Below, one piece after another: positions 16,119 to 23,366 of a DNA stretch of 64,000 bases. Where the stretch lies: NCBI RefSeq assembly GCF_000478195.2, contig NZ_AUZM01000016.1:1-64000 (forward strand). The letters are read 5' to 3'. Under the pieces are notes generated by a model that saw only the letters and a program-made list of their open reading frames with translations, was not told the origin of the DNA and did not search any database. The translations under genes and the position numbers were made by a program. This DNA comes from Lyngbya aestuarii BL J. GTDB lineage: Bacteria > Cyanobacteriota > Cyanobacteriia > Cyanobacteriales > Microcoleaceae. Position 1 is the stretch's first letter; the number at the start of each line of letters is the position of its first letter.

Positions 16119-16190
16119 TCGATGGAGTTGGAATCGAACCAACAACTCATGATTTTCAGTCATGCGCTCTACCTATTGAGCTATCCATCA
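16119..16190 (-). tRNA. tRNA-Phe (anticodon GAA), array copy
   Basis: It fits the canonical numbering well: acceptor TGATGGA/TCCATCG, T8, D-stem GCTC/GAGC, loop AATAGGTA, anticodon arm CATGA-CTGAAAA-TCATG (GAA), T-arm GTTGG-TTCGATT-CCAAC, then A73 and GCA. It is the best-formed tRNA of the array and lies just downstream of the phage-like gene. Confidence 0.88.
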
Positions 16191-16289
16191 AATCCATAAA
16201 TTTAGAGGTTTTCGAGTGACCAGCACAGATTTTTGGGGTTTAAGACTGTCAAAAATTAAGTGATTTAATTGCCGACAATCTTAGATGAA

Positions 16290-16919
16290 TTAATCGGGAA
16301 TCTCAATCATTGTTCGAGCATTACTAATCGATAATACCCGGTCAACCGTTGATTGAAATTCTTCGACGAAAGTTTGGCGTTGTTCAATATTTGCAGCCAA
16401 CTCAATGGGGTCTAGCAGTTCAACGCCTTCTCGCGCTAAGAAACTATCGGCTAAAGATTGATATTTTTCAGAAGCCGCATTTTTTCCTAACACTTCCATC
16501 GCCAATTTATCCAGACGTTCTTTAACTCGTGCTTGGGCGACATCAAAATCTTTGCGAGTGCGGTTATAAACTAATAACATGGTATTCATAACCGCTTCTG
16601 AATACAGGATGAAACTTTTCATTTCAATGGCTTCTGCCACCGTCATTTCTTGACCTGCAACTGAAACGGTTATAGACGCATTTGATAACACAATTGCTCG
16701 TTTAATCATGCGCCGACGGGCAATTAACGCATCAACTTTCTGCACAGCAGCACGGGCTTGAGTGGTATAATCTTGGCGGGATTTGTAACCCGTTGGAACT
16801 TTACCAATTTCAATGACAGTAATTAAAGTATTCCCGTCTAAAGCGGCTCGGGCTGATTCAATTCGTTTTTCTAATAACGTTAATTCTGCTAAGGCATCGG
16901 TTACGGTCATTTGAGTCAT
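16290..16919 (-). CDS. Phage-like hypothetical protein inside the tRNA array
   Basis: From ATG 16919, preceded by AGAGGTGG, this is a 209-residue protein (a GTG at 16928 would add three residues). It is largely helical: LLEKRIESARAALDG, VDALIARRRMIKRAIVLSNA, then AGQEMTVAEAIEMK, and a C-terminal EEFQSTVDRVLSISNARTMIEI. The pattern of a helical hairpin, an LIxRRxxIKxAIxxSNA segment and a final VDxxLSxSNAxTxIEI segment resembles DIP1984-like and phage proteins seen from memory; no biochemical function is known to me. It is the only protein gene in the array, co-oriented with the tRNAs and probably co-transcribed. Its presence suggests the array came from a phage or plasmid; that is inference. 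Confidence 0.75.
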   Translation of the reverse strand: MTQMTVTDALAELTLLEKRIESARAALDGNTLITVIEIGKVPTGYKSRQDYTTQARAAVQKVDALIARRRMIKRAIVLSNASITVSVAGQEMTVAEAIEMKSFILYSEAVMNTMLLVYNRTRKDFDVAQARVKERLDKLAMEVLGKNAASEKYQSLADSFLAREGVELLDPIELAANIEQRQTFVEEFQSTVDRVLSISNARTMIEIPD

Positions 16920-16941
16920 ATTATCCACCTCTTTTGTTTAA

Positions 16942-17018
16942 TCCTCCTGACAGGATTTGAACCTGCAAAATAGAACAGATTTTAAGTCTGCCCCCTCTTC
17001 CAATTCCGCCACAGGAGG
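16942..17018 (-). tRNA. tRNA-Leu-like (anticodon TAA) without a long variable arm
   Basis: Perfect acceptor CCTCCTG/CAGGAGG with discriminator A; D-arm GGCGGAATTGGAAGA; anticodon stem CAGA-CTTAAAA-TCTG (TAA, Leu); T-arm GCAGG-TTCAAAT-CCTGT. The variable region is only about 8 bases, whereas genuine tRNA-Leu has a long arm, so charging identity is uncertain. Its 5' half is duplicated at 15163-15190. Confidence 0.72.
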
Positions 17019-17046
17019 TATTAGGAATAAAAAATTAATTATTGGT

Positions 17047-17120
17047 TGCCCCGCCAGGGATCGAACCTGGACTCAACGAACATTCAAAGTGCGATCGGGT
17101 GCCAATTACACCACAGGGCA
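17047..17120 (-). pseudogene. Degenerate tRNA-Gln-like (anticodon TTG) gene, copy 2
   Basis: Same sequence as 15220-15294 except for one acceptor change giving a T-G wobble. The loop CTTTGAA gives TTG but the anticodon stem is poor. A T-arm fragment of a further tRNA (GAATGGGAATTGAACCCG) follows at 17122-17140, also present in copy 1. Confidence 0.6.
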
Positions 17121-17156
17121 ATGAATGGGAATTGAACCCGTTACATCTGTCAAAGG

Positions 17157-17240
17157 CGGAGAGCAGTGGACTCGAACCACAAGCAGTTAAACTCCATCTG
17201 TTTAGCAAACAGCACCCATCCCCTGACGGGTTTACTCTCC
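17157..17240 (-). tRNA. tRNA-Ser (anticodon GCT), array copy
   Basis: GGAGAGT/GCTCTCC acceptor (one T-G pair), anticodon arm CTGT-TTGCTAA-ACAG (GCT, reads AGC), a class II variable arm of about 15 bases (ATGGAGTTTAACTGC) and T-arm TGTGG-TTCGAGT-CCACT. The discriminator G and following CC are encoded. This tRNA is absent from the partial duplicate near cphA. Confidence 0.82.
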
Positions 17241-17250
17241 ATCGATTTGG

Positions 17251-17333
17251 TAAGCCGGGCACCGATTCGCACCTGCAATGCTTTTAGCGGCTGTTTTACA
17301 GACAGTTGCCCTCTCTGATAGGCGAGCCGACCC
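17251..17333 (-). tRNA. tRNA-Tyr-like (anticodon GTA), degenerate
   Basis: Anticodon arm CTGT-CTGTAAA-ACAG gives GTA (UAC, Tyr) and a class II variable arm (CCGCTAAAAGCATT) follows, as expected for tRNA-Tyr. The acceptor GGGTCGG/CCGGCTT pairs only with several wobbles, and the T-arm (GCAGG-TGCGAAT-CGGTG) is badly paired. It may be a decaying gene. Confidence 0.55.
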
Positions 17334-17371
17334 AAACTGTTTGTATTACAATAAGCTGTAATACTACAGAA

Positions 17372-17443
17372 CGCAGAGACTAGGATTTGAACCTAGATCC
17401 TCGGTTTTGGAGACCGATATGTTAGCCGTTACACCATCCCTAC
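17372..17443 (-). tRNA. tRNA-Trp (anticodon CCA), array copy
   Basis: Acceptor GTAGGGA/TCTCTGC (two wobbles), D-stem GTGT/ACAT with loop AACGGCTA, anticodon arm TCGGT-CTCCAAA-ACCGA (CCA, Trp), T-arm CTAGG-TTCAAAT-CCTAG. All canonical elements fit. It starts 3 bases from the 3' end of the next tRNA. Confidence 0.83.
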
Positions 17444-17446
17444 AAG

Positions 17447-17518
17447 TGGCAGCGGCGGGATTTGCACCCGCAACAACCCGGTTATGAGCCGGGGGCTTTA
17501 CTCTTAAGCTACGCTGCG
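17447..17518 (-). tRNA. tRNA with CAT anticodon (Met or Ile2), array copy
   Basis: CGCAGCG/CGCTGCC acceptor with a C-C mismatch at position 1-72, T8, D-arm GCTTAAGAGTAAAGC, anticodon arm CCCGG-CTCATAA-CCGGG, T-arm GCGGG-TGCAAAT-CCCGC. The 1-72 mismatch recalls initiator tRNA, but the stem lacks three G-C pairs in initiator order. Elongator Met or lysidine-type Ile cannot be told apart from sequence alone. Confidence 0.75.
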
Positions 17519-17563
17519 TTGTTTGCAGTCCAACGCCTATTGGGCAACCTGGACTCGGTGAGC

Positions 17564-17636
17564 AGCCTTGACGGGAGTTGCACCCGATCCTCTATGCTTG
17601 AAAGGCACAGCGACTTCTCTAATTGTCCACAAGGCT
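17564..17636 (-). tRNA. tRNA-Glu (anticodon TTC), first gene of the array
   Basis: Perfect acceptor AGCCTTG/CAAGGCT, anticodon arm TGTGC-CTTTCAA-GCATA (TTC, Glu). The D-loop lacks the usual G18G19 pair and the T-loop is TGCAACT, so it diverges from the normal housekeeping tRNA-Glu. It is the most upstream tRNA in transcription order. Confidence 0.7.
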
Positions 17637-17918
17637 ATGAGCGAGGGTGATGGGATTTATTGGCGTCGCCTCGGCGTAACACATACCCACAATTTCGGTG
17701 TTCTACATCGGAAAAATGTAGTATAATATTCAGTTGTCTAGGTGCAGATGGCTTGCTCAATCAAGCTTTATCGCTTTCCTTTGCTTGCCATGTTTTTATA
17801 CTACAAACATACTACATAAATTGTCAAGGGGTGTGGCAAAAATTTTTTGATCCCATTCTTGTACCTCGGGGACAAATACGGGGAAAATCCTTTAATTCTG
17901 GGGTTTGTGGAGTGATCA
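17637..17918. promoter_or_regulatory. Region upstream of the tRNA array
   Basis: No protein gene is supported. A GGCGTCGCCTCGGCGTAAC repeat (17664-17682) belongs to the same family as the sequence inserted in tnpB. CTACAT/ATGTAG (17703-17708, 17715-17720) forms a hairpin. TATACT on the minus strand at 17720-17725 is a possible -10 box for the array, but no convincing -35 partner is seen. Confidence 0.4.
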
Positions 17919-17968
17919 ACTATAGATGAAAGTCAATAGTTAATTGATTTACTATAGACAAAAATCAA
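17919..17968 (+). promoter_or_regulatory. Two-box direct repeat upstream of the cytochrome b561-like gene
   Basis: ACTATAGATGAAAGTCAA (17919-17936) and ACTATAGACAAAAATCAA (17951-17968) are 18-bp direct repeats, 32 bp apart, 20 bases before the start codon at 17989. The same ATAGA(C/T)nnnAGTCAAT...ATAGAC arrangement with 32-bp offset is upstream of bicA (51715 and 51747). A shared regulator is inferred. Confidence 0.5.
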
Positions 17969-17988
17969 AGTAAAACGGAGTCTGACAG

Positions 17989-18705
17989 ATGCCTGGTAAA
18001 CTTTCTCAGCCCTATCAACCCCTGCTTCTCCGTATTTTGCATGGAGTCACGGGGATCTGTGCGATCGCGGCAATTTTCACCGCAGCTTGGACTTATGACA
18101 CCTATGATGGACGGTTTGGGCGATTTTTTTTACCGAAGTTAGAAGCGATTGAGGGAATTCATGGTACTTTTGGGCTGTGGACGCTGCTGATTTTTCCCCT
18201 CTTTGTAGTATATGCCTTTCGTCGGGGTCAAAAACGCCTAATTCAACCCGACTCTCTACAAAAGCTAAGTCAACGGGGAAAGCCGATTTTTGGGTACACA
18301 CTACACCGGATTACAAATACCTTGGCGATTTTTGCGCTTACCTTTGCGCTGTTCTCCGGTAAGATGATGAGTGAGAAATGGTTGCCCCAAGGAGAACTTA
18401 ATCATATTTGGTATTATCTTCATCTATTTTCTTGGGTGGTTTTAGTGATTATGATCGCGTTTCATGTGTTAATGGCGGCGAAAGTTGGGGGAACTCCGTT
18501 GCTGTTGTCTATGATGAATTGGAAGTTTCGCACTCAGGATAATCCGAAATTATGGCAAAAAAATATTTCTGAATGGAAAGCAAATGTTCAGATAAGTTCA
18601 ATTCTGAATAACCACTCAGCGAGAATTTTTCAGATTTTAGAAGCCATTGTTTTAATTACTATTATTTTAGCTTGGGTGATTTCCCTGGCTAAAGAGTTGG
18701 GTTGA
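17989..18705 (+). CDS. Cytochrome b561-like membrane protein (di-heme b type)
   Basis: This 238-residue protein has about four or five membrane helices (around 15-35, 57-77, 105-125, 140-162 and 212-234). Histidines lie near helix ends (LRILHGVTG, IEGIHGTFG, GYTLHRITN, YYLHLFSWV, IAFHVLMAA), the pattern of b-type heme ligation in the cytochrome b561/hydrogenase cytochrome-b superfamily. It probably carries electrons across a membrane; donor and acceptor are unknown. A GGAG ribosome-binding site is 9 bases before the ATG. A two-box direct repeat shared with the bicA promoter precedes it. The convergent phytol kinase gene ends 18 bases away. Confidence 0.8.
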   Translation: MPGKLSQPYQPLLLRILHGVTGICAIAAIFTAAWTYDTYDGRFGRFFLPKLEAIEGIHGTFGLWTLLIFPLFVVYAFRRGQKRLIQPDSLQKLSQRGKPIFGYTLHRITNTLAIFALTFALFSGKMMSEKWLPQGELNHIWYYLHLFSWVVLVIMIAFHVLMAAKVGGTPLLLSMMNWKFRTQDNPKLWQKNISEWKANVQISSILNNHSARIFQILEAIVLITIILAWVISLAKELG

Positions 18706-18723
18706 ATTTTTCAGGTTTAAATT

Positions 18724-19425
18724 CTAGATTATTCCTACCCATAATTGATTTAGAAAAAAAGCTAACGCTGCACTACTCAGGGGAACGGTTAGATTATCGA
18801 TGCCTAATTTTGAAAACGCTTCCATTGTCGTCGCCACAACTGCAACAATCAGAGAAATAACCCAAGTTTGCCAAATATTTCCTTGAACTGCGAATAAAAT
18901 TAAGCTAGAAACAAGATAACTCACTAAACACATTGTTAGAGAACCTTCCCAACTTTTTTTAATTTCTCCAATTTTGTAGGGATGTCGTCCAAAACTCTGA
19001 CCAATGACCGCTGCAAGTCCATCGCCCCAAGTCATGATTAAAATCCCTAAAACAGCGTATTCAGGTTTGTTAATTGACCAAAAACAGCCGATTAAAACCC
19101 CAATACTGACGGCATAAAAAAACGTTCCTAAGCTTTTGCGTCCAACACTATTAATACTCGGTAAAATCGGGAATTTATAAGAAATCAGAGCGATAATACC
19201 AGAAATTACCCCGGCTGTAATTCCAATCCAAGCGGGAGTATTCAACCACCATGCTAGTAGAATAACATTTCCAGTGCCAATATGAACAACTTTTCGAGAA
19301 ACCTCCGCCTCCACAGAAATTAGACGGTTTAAGCCTTCAGCAATCACTAAAACAACACCTAACCACACCGCAACTAAAGCAATTTGTTGCCAAATATTCA
19401 GACTTTCAGTAACAATAAACATCAC
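18724..19425 (-). CDS. Phytol kinase-like, CTP-dependent polyprenol kinase family
   Basis: This 233-residue, all-membrane protein (about six or seven helices) has the family signature MTWGDGLAAVIGQSFGRHPY and IKKSWEGSLTMCLVSYLVSS. Such enzymes phosphorylate phytol, released from chlorophyll, to phytyl phosphate for tocopherol and chlorophyll recycling (cyanobacterial/VTE5 type, EC 2.7.1.182), or dolichol-type alcohols. SREVSRKVVHIG-like residues (EVSRKVVHIGTGN near 38) are also characteristic. Substrate preference is inferred from the cyanobacterial context. It is monocistronic. Confidence 0.85.
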   Translation of the reverse strand: MMFIVTESLNIWQQIALVAVWLGVVLVIAEGLNRLISVEAEVSRKVVHIGTGNVILLAWWLNTPAWIGITAGVISGIIALISYKFPILPSINSVGRKSLGTFFYAVSIGVLIGCFWSINKPEYAVLGILIMTWGDGLAAVIGQSFGRHPYKIGEIKKSWEGSLTMCLVSYLVSSLILFAVQGNIWQTWVISLIVAVVATTMEAFSKLGIDNLTVPLSSAALAFFLNQLWVGII

Positions 19426-19528
19426 AATTTTAAAAAAATCAAAAAATCACTAAACTTAACTTTTACCAGAGAGACTTGTATTGACTCACGGTCTTTGTCA
19501 GTATATCATGGAAAGATATGTAGATGAT

Positions 19529-19560
19529 ATGAATTAACAGCTTCGAGAATTTTAATTCAT
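19529..19560 (+). promoter_or_regulatory. 9-bp perfect inverted repeat before the radical SAM operon
   Basis: ATGAATTAA (19529-19537) and TTAATTCAT (19552-19560) are perfectly complementary, separated by 14 bases, and lie 44 bases before the radical SAM start codon. This may be an operator or a leader hairpin. Confidence 0.45.
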
Positions 19561-19603
19561 AAAATACTGAAAAAAATTGATTTGACAAAACAGCAAAACT
19601 CAT

Positions 19604-20566
19604 ATGGTAATATCAGAGAGAAGACCAACTGTTTATTCTCTGATCAACACAGTGAAATCTCAAGAATATTCTGTTAGACAATCTACTCCGAGAGTTTTAG
19701 AAAAGTTTGGAAATACAAATGTTTATAACTTAGATTCTAAAACTATACTCAATAAGGCAACAGGATATATTGGTTCTTATGACTTTACTCTCAATCCTTA
19801 TCGAGGTTGTCAATATGGATGTAGTTACTGTTATGCGGCTGCATTTAGTCCAAATAGTCAAATGCGTCAAGATTGGGGAAATTGGGTAATTGTCAAACAA
19901 AATGCGGTTGAATTGATAGAAAAAGAGCTAAAAAAATGGTACAAGCGTAATCCGAATAAACCTCCAACTATCTACATGAGTAGTGTAACCGATCCCTATC
20001 AACCTTTAGAATCTCAAATTCAGTTGACTAGGGGTTTATTATCGGTGATGATTCCATATCAACCGATTTTAGTGATTCAAACTCGTAGTCCAATTATTGT
20101 TAGAGATATTGATTTACTCAAACAGTTTAAACGCTTGCGAGTGAACATGAGTATTCCCACAGGAAGCGAGTCCGTTCGTAAAGATTTTGAACCTCAATCA
20201 CCCAGTATTCAAGCCCGACTGAATGCGATTGGAAAACTACGACATAATATTCCAGATAATCAAGATCATCAAATTAGATTTTCCATAACTATAACACCTT
20301 TACTCCCTATTTTTCCAGAGGATGAAACCCCGTTTATTTGTAAATTAGAAGTTATTGATCGCATAGTGATTCAAGCGTTTCATTCGGCGAGTCAAAAATC
20401 AGTTTTAGCAGCAACTACCCGCAAAGAAGCTGTCAATCTTAAGGAAAAATATAAATGGTGGTATGACAACGAATCCGAAAAATATAACAACTTTCTTGAA
20501 AATTTAAAAGCTTTGCTGTGTGACGTAGAAGTTTTTGAAGGAAAAGCAGGATTTGGCTATGATTAA
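19604..20566 (+). CDS. Radical SAM protein, spore-photoproduct-lyase-like family
   Basis: This 320-residue protein contains NPYRGCQYGCSYCYAAAFSP near residue 65, the CxxxCxxC cluster motif binding the [4Fe-4S] used to cleave S-adenosylmethionine; the following YMSSVTDPYQPLE and MSIPTGSESVRKDFEPQSPS are typical of the SPL-like (Rv2578c-type) group. The C-terminal part lacks recognisable extra domains. It overlaps the next gene by 8 bases (ATGATTAA), so the two are translationally coupled and probably act together. The substrate is unknown; SPL-family membership does not imply DNA photoproduct repair. Confidence 0.85.
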   Translation: MVISERRPTVYSLINTVKSQEYSVRQSTPRVLEKFGNTNVYNLDSKTILNKATGYIGSYDFTLNPYRGCQYGCSYCYAAAFSPNSQMRQDWGNWVIVKQNAVELIEKELKKWYKRNPNKPPTIYMSSVTDPYQPLESQIQLTRGLLSVMIPYQPILVIQTRSPIIVRDIDLLKQFKRLRVNMSIPTGSESVRKDFEPQSPSIQARLNAIGKLRHNIPDNQDHQIRFSITITPLLPIFPEDETPFICKLEVIDRIVIQAFHSASQKSVLAATTRKEAVNLKEKYKWWYDNESEKYNNFLENLKALLCDVEVFEGKAGFGYD

Positions 20567-21908
20567 TATGATTAATTTGTTTAAAAATTGGTGGAGATCC
20601 CGAAAGTTTTGTGCGGCTTTAAAACAAGGCAACGAAGATTTAGCGCGAAAAATTATTCGAGACGCTAAACTTTCCGAAAGTCAACTTTCTTTACCGGAAA
20701 AGCTGTATAGAGAAAAGTTGAAGCTAACCTATAATCTCAATCAAAAGAATAAAACTATCAAGCAATTAAAAGAAGAATTGGAAACAACTGTTCGGGAGTT
20801 AGAACAATTGAACTCTCTTACAGAAGTTTCAACGAATAACCAATTTTGTTTGTTACCCGAAAAACAGTTTATCGATTTTATCTGGGATAAATTTAAACTG
20901 ATTGAACGTGATACAGGATTACTGCAATGTACGGGAATTCATCAAGAAATATTTGAGGATATTGAACGGAGTCTAGCCGATTTTATTGAAGGGGAGTTTG
21001 AACAATTCCGTCGAACCAGAAGGGATTTTGAATCAATGCTAGCAGATGCGACACAAGATCTCAATAGTTTGAAAGGGGGAAAAGATCCAAATTACAGTTA
21101 TACTCTCAGTCCTCATGTTTACTTGATTCGTTATTTTTTAGAAAATGTATATTGTGCTTATCTGGCTTGGTTTTTAATCTATCAATCTGGATTTTTACCG
21201 ACAAATCTCAATATTCTTGATATTGCTGCTGGCCCTGGGACAATGGCTTACGGTTTAGATTTATTCTTACAAAGTAGTCATCTTTTTTCAATTCAGTTAC
21301 CTCCGGTTCAGGTCGCTTACTATTCCCTAGAAAAACAAGATAAATTTCAATACAGAGGTTTGCAATTTTGGCGGAAATATAGCGAACAAAAGGCAAATCC
21401 AACCAATGCCTATTTTCGCTTTGATACGGTGGACTTATTCGACGAAAAAGCAGATTTTCAAAAAATACCCAAAGACTTTTTTGATTTTATTGTGATTTCT
21501 CATTGCTGGTTTTATGAGGTTGAAACTCGCAATTATGCTTATCTCAAATACAAACAAATATTCAAATCGAGCTTAAAACCCGGAGGTTACGTTTTACTCA
21601 TCATTCAAGATAAAAAACTCTGGAAAATTAACAACTTAAAATGCTGTGAAGATCCCGTTCAAGAACAAGAGTTAGTTGAAAAAATGCTTCGGGAAATGGA
21701 TCTAAATTTAGTTTGGTACAAATACTTGAATTCTACTCCTCAAAGAGGTACAATGAAAGGGAGTGAGTTTTCCAAATTTGCCCGAGCTAATTTATCCCCT
21801 CAAGTCTATATGAGTAAATTAATGAAAGATTACTTAGATATAAAATATACTACCTGCTATACACTTGATGATTATGTTATCCTAGCATCACGAGAAGAAA
21901 ATAAATAG
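20559..21908 (+). CDS. Putative SAM-dependent methyltransferase coupled to the radical SAM protein
   Basis: From ATG 20559, overlapping the upstream stop, this is 449 residues; an in-frame ATG at 20535 would add eight. Residues 40-100 are a charged coiled-coil (LTYNLNQKNKTIKQLKEELE). The C-terminal half carries a class I methyltransferase fold: LNILDIAAGPGTMAYGLDLF (motif I, about residue 225), a DTVDLFDEK acidic stretch, then DFIVISHCWFYEVE and LKPGGYVLLII (motif VI-like). The substrate is not recognisable; Rsm22-like and other rRNA-type enzymes are possible but unproven. Coupling to a radical SAM enzyme suggests two-step modification of one substrate. Confidence 0.7.
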   Translation: MINMINLFKNWWRSRKFCAALKQGNEDLARKIIRDAKLSESQLSLPEKLYREKLKLTYNLNQKNKTIKQLKEELETTVRELEQLNSLTEVSTNNQFCLLPEKQFIDFIWDKFKLIERDTGLLQCTGIHQEIFEDIERSLADFIEGEFEQFRRTRRDFESMLADATQDLNSLKGGKDPNYSYTLSPHVYLIRYFLENVYCAYLAWFLIYQSGFLPTNLNILDIAAGPGTMAYGLDLFLQSSHLFSIQLPPVQVAYYSLEKQDKFQYRGLQFWRKYSEQKANPTNAYFRFDTVDLFDEKADFQKIPKDFFDFIVISHCWFYEVETRNYAYLKYKQIFKSSLKPGGYVLLIIQDKKLWKINNLKCCEDPVQEQELVEKMLREMDLNLVWYKYLNSTPQRGTMKGSEFSKFARANLSPQVYMSKLMKDYLDIKYTTCYTLDDYVILASREENK

Positions 21909-21987
21909 AAATAAATAACTAAATTTTGCTAGAGAAAAAACCTATGCTAACTTAGAAACAGTACAACCTCCTCACCACATTTCCGCT

Positions 21988-23358
21988 ATGTTAACCTCAG
22001 GGAACATTTTACAGGAACGCTACCAACTCCAAAAACAATTGGGACGAACTGCTGCGGGACATCAAACCTGGTTATCAACAGACTTACATACCCAGGAACA
22101 AGTTACGGTTAAGTTACTGGCGTTTAGTCCGCAGATGGAATGGGAGGAATTAAAATTATTTGAACGAGAAGCAGAAGTTTTACAATCCCTCGAACATCGT
22201 TATATTCCCCGATATCGAGACTATTTTTCCATCGATAGAGAAACGGGATCGGGTTTACCTTGGTTTGGGTTAGTTCAAGATTATATTCCCGGATCTTCGC
22301 TACAAGAACTGATTGAAAACGGAAAACGATTTAATGAGTCTGATGTCAAAAATATTGCCAAAAATGTTTTAGAAATTCTGATTTATTTACATCAGCTTAG
22401 TCCTCCGGTTTTGCATCGAGATATTAAACCCAGTAACTTGATTTACGGAGACGATAAACAGATTTATTTAATTGATTTTGGAGCGGTACAAGCTCAAGCT
22501 CATGTGACGGGAGTGACGTTTACTGTAGTTGGAACTAGCGGTTATGCACCCTTAGAACAGTTTTGGGGACGAGCGGTTCCGGCGTCTGATTTGTATGCGT
22601 TAGGAGCGACATTAATTCATGTTTTAACCGGAATTCCTCCCGCAGATTTACCTCAAAAAGAGTCTCGGATTCAATTTCGCGATCGCGTTAGTATTAGTCC
22701 TCATTTCATCAGTTGGTTGGAAACAATGACAGAAATTTCAGTTGAAAAACGCTTTCAAACTGCAAAGATTGCATTGGAATGTCTAATCGATCAAAACAAT
22801 CAGCATTTTCTTCCATCTCAATCTGCAAAAATCAATAAATTATCTCCGCCTAAAAATACTCGAATTCAATTGGAAAAAACAGCCGAACAGTTAAATATTT
22901 ATTTTCCGCCAGGACTTAAATCTTTCATCAATCAATATAATCCAAATATTAACAAGTGGATTTATTACTCTTCTATATTTGTGATAGGTCTAAGTTTTCC
23001 GGTTGTCTTATTTCCCCTGATTCCCAGGATGTGGAATGATTCACCAGTATTTGGTTTAGTATTTTTAACCACGATGCTGATGCTTTTGGCGGGCATCATT
23101 GTTTTAGTCAATCAGAAAACCTACGTTAATATCAACCCTAACCAACTTGAAATTAAACGCAAATTATTTGGATTAGTTTATGGGTTAAAAGTGGGTAAAA
23201 CTTCCGACATATTGGGCGTATTTGTGTATCAAAATAAGTCTAGCCGAGGAGTCAAGATTCGTTCAGAAACTAAAAGTTATACAATTATTGAAAACATAAA
23301 AGAAGAAGAATGTTTTTGGCTTGCTCAAGAAATCCAAGATTGGTTAAACTCCAGATAA
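21988..23358 (+). CDS. Eukaryotic-type Ser/Thr protein kinase with C-terminal membrane segments
   Basis: In this 456-residue protein the kinase domain spans about residues 10-265: a loose glycine loop (LGRTAAGHQ), lysine in VTVKLL, HRDIKPSNLI catalytic loop, LIDFGAV metal-binding motif and GTSGYAPLEQ activation segment typical of cyanobacterial kinases. After a linker, two hydrophobic segments (about 328-348 and 352-372) and a 75-residue C-terminal domain follow. The glycine loop lacks the full GxGxxG. It phosphorylates unknown proteins and is probably membrane-anchored. It ends 8 bases from the convergent NurA-domain gene. Confidence 0.9.
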   Translation: MLTSGNILQERYQLQKQLGRTAAGHQTWLSTDLHTQEQVTVKLLAFSPQMEWEELKLFEREAEVLQSLEHRYIPRYRDYFSIDRETGSGLPWFGLVQDYIPGSSLQELIENGKRFNESDVKNIAKNVLEILIYLHQLSPPVLHRDIKPSNLIYGDDKQIYLIDFGAVQAQAHVTGVTFTVVGTSGYAPLEQFWGRAVPASDLYALGATLIHVLTGIPPADLPQKESRIQFRDRVSISPHFISWLETMTEISVEKRFQTAKIALECLIDQNNQHFLPSQSAKINKLSPPKNTRIQLEKTAEQLNIYFPPGLKSFINQYNPNINKWIYYSSIFVIGLSFPVVLFPLIPRMWNDSPVFGLVFLTTMLMLLAGIIVLVNQKTYVNINPNQLEIKRKLFGLVYGLKVGKTSDILGVFVYQNKSSRGVKIRSETKSYTIIENIKEEECFWLAQEIQDWLNSR

Positions 23359-23366
23359 GCCATTTT

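Noticed and set aside
17042-17335. Protein frames on both strands within the tRNA array
   Set aside because: They are produced by tRNA sequence; the tRNA structures explain the DNA better.
17660-17929. 89-residue plus-strand frame before the cytochrome b561-like gene
   Set aside because: No ribosome-binding site or domain; composition fits a leader region with hairpins and a repeat.
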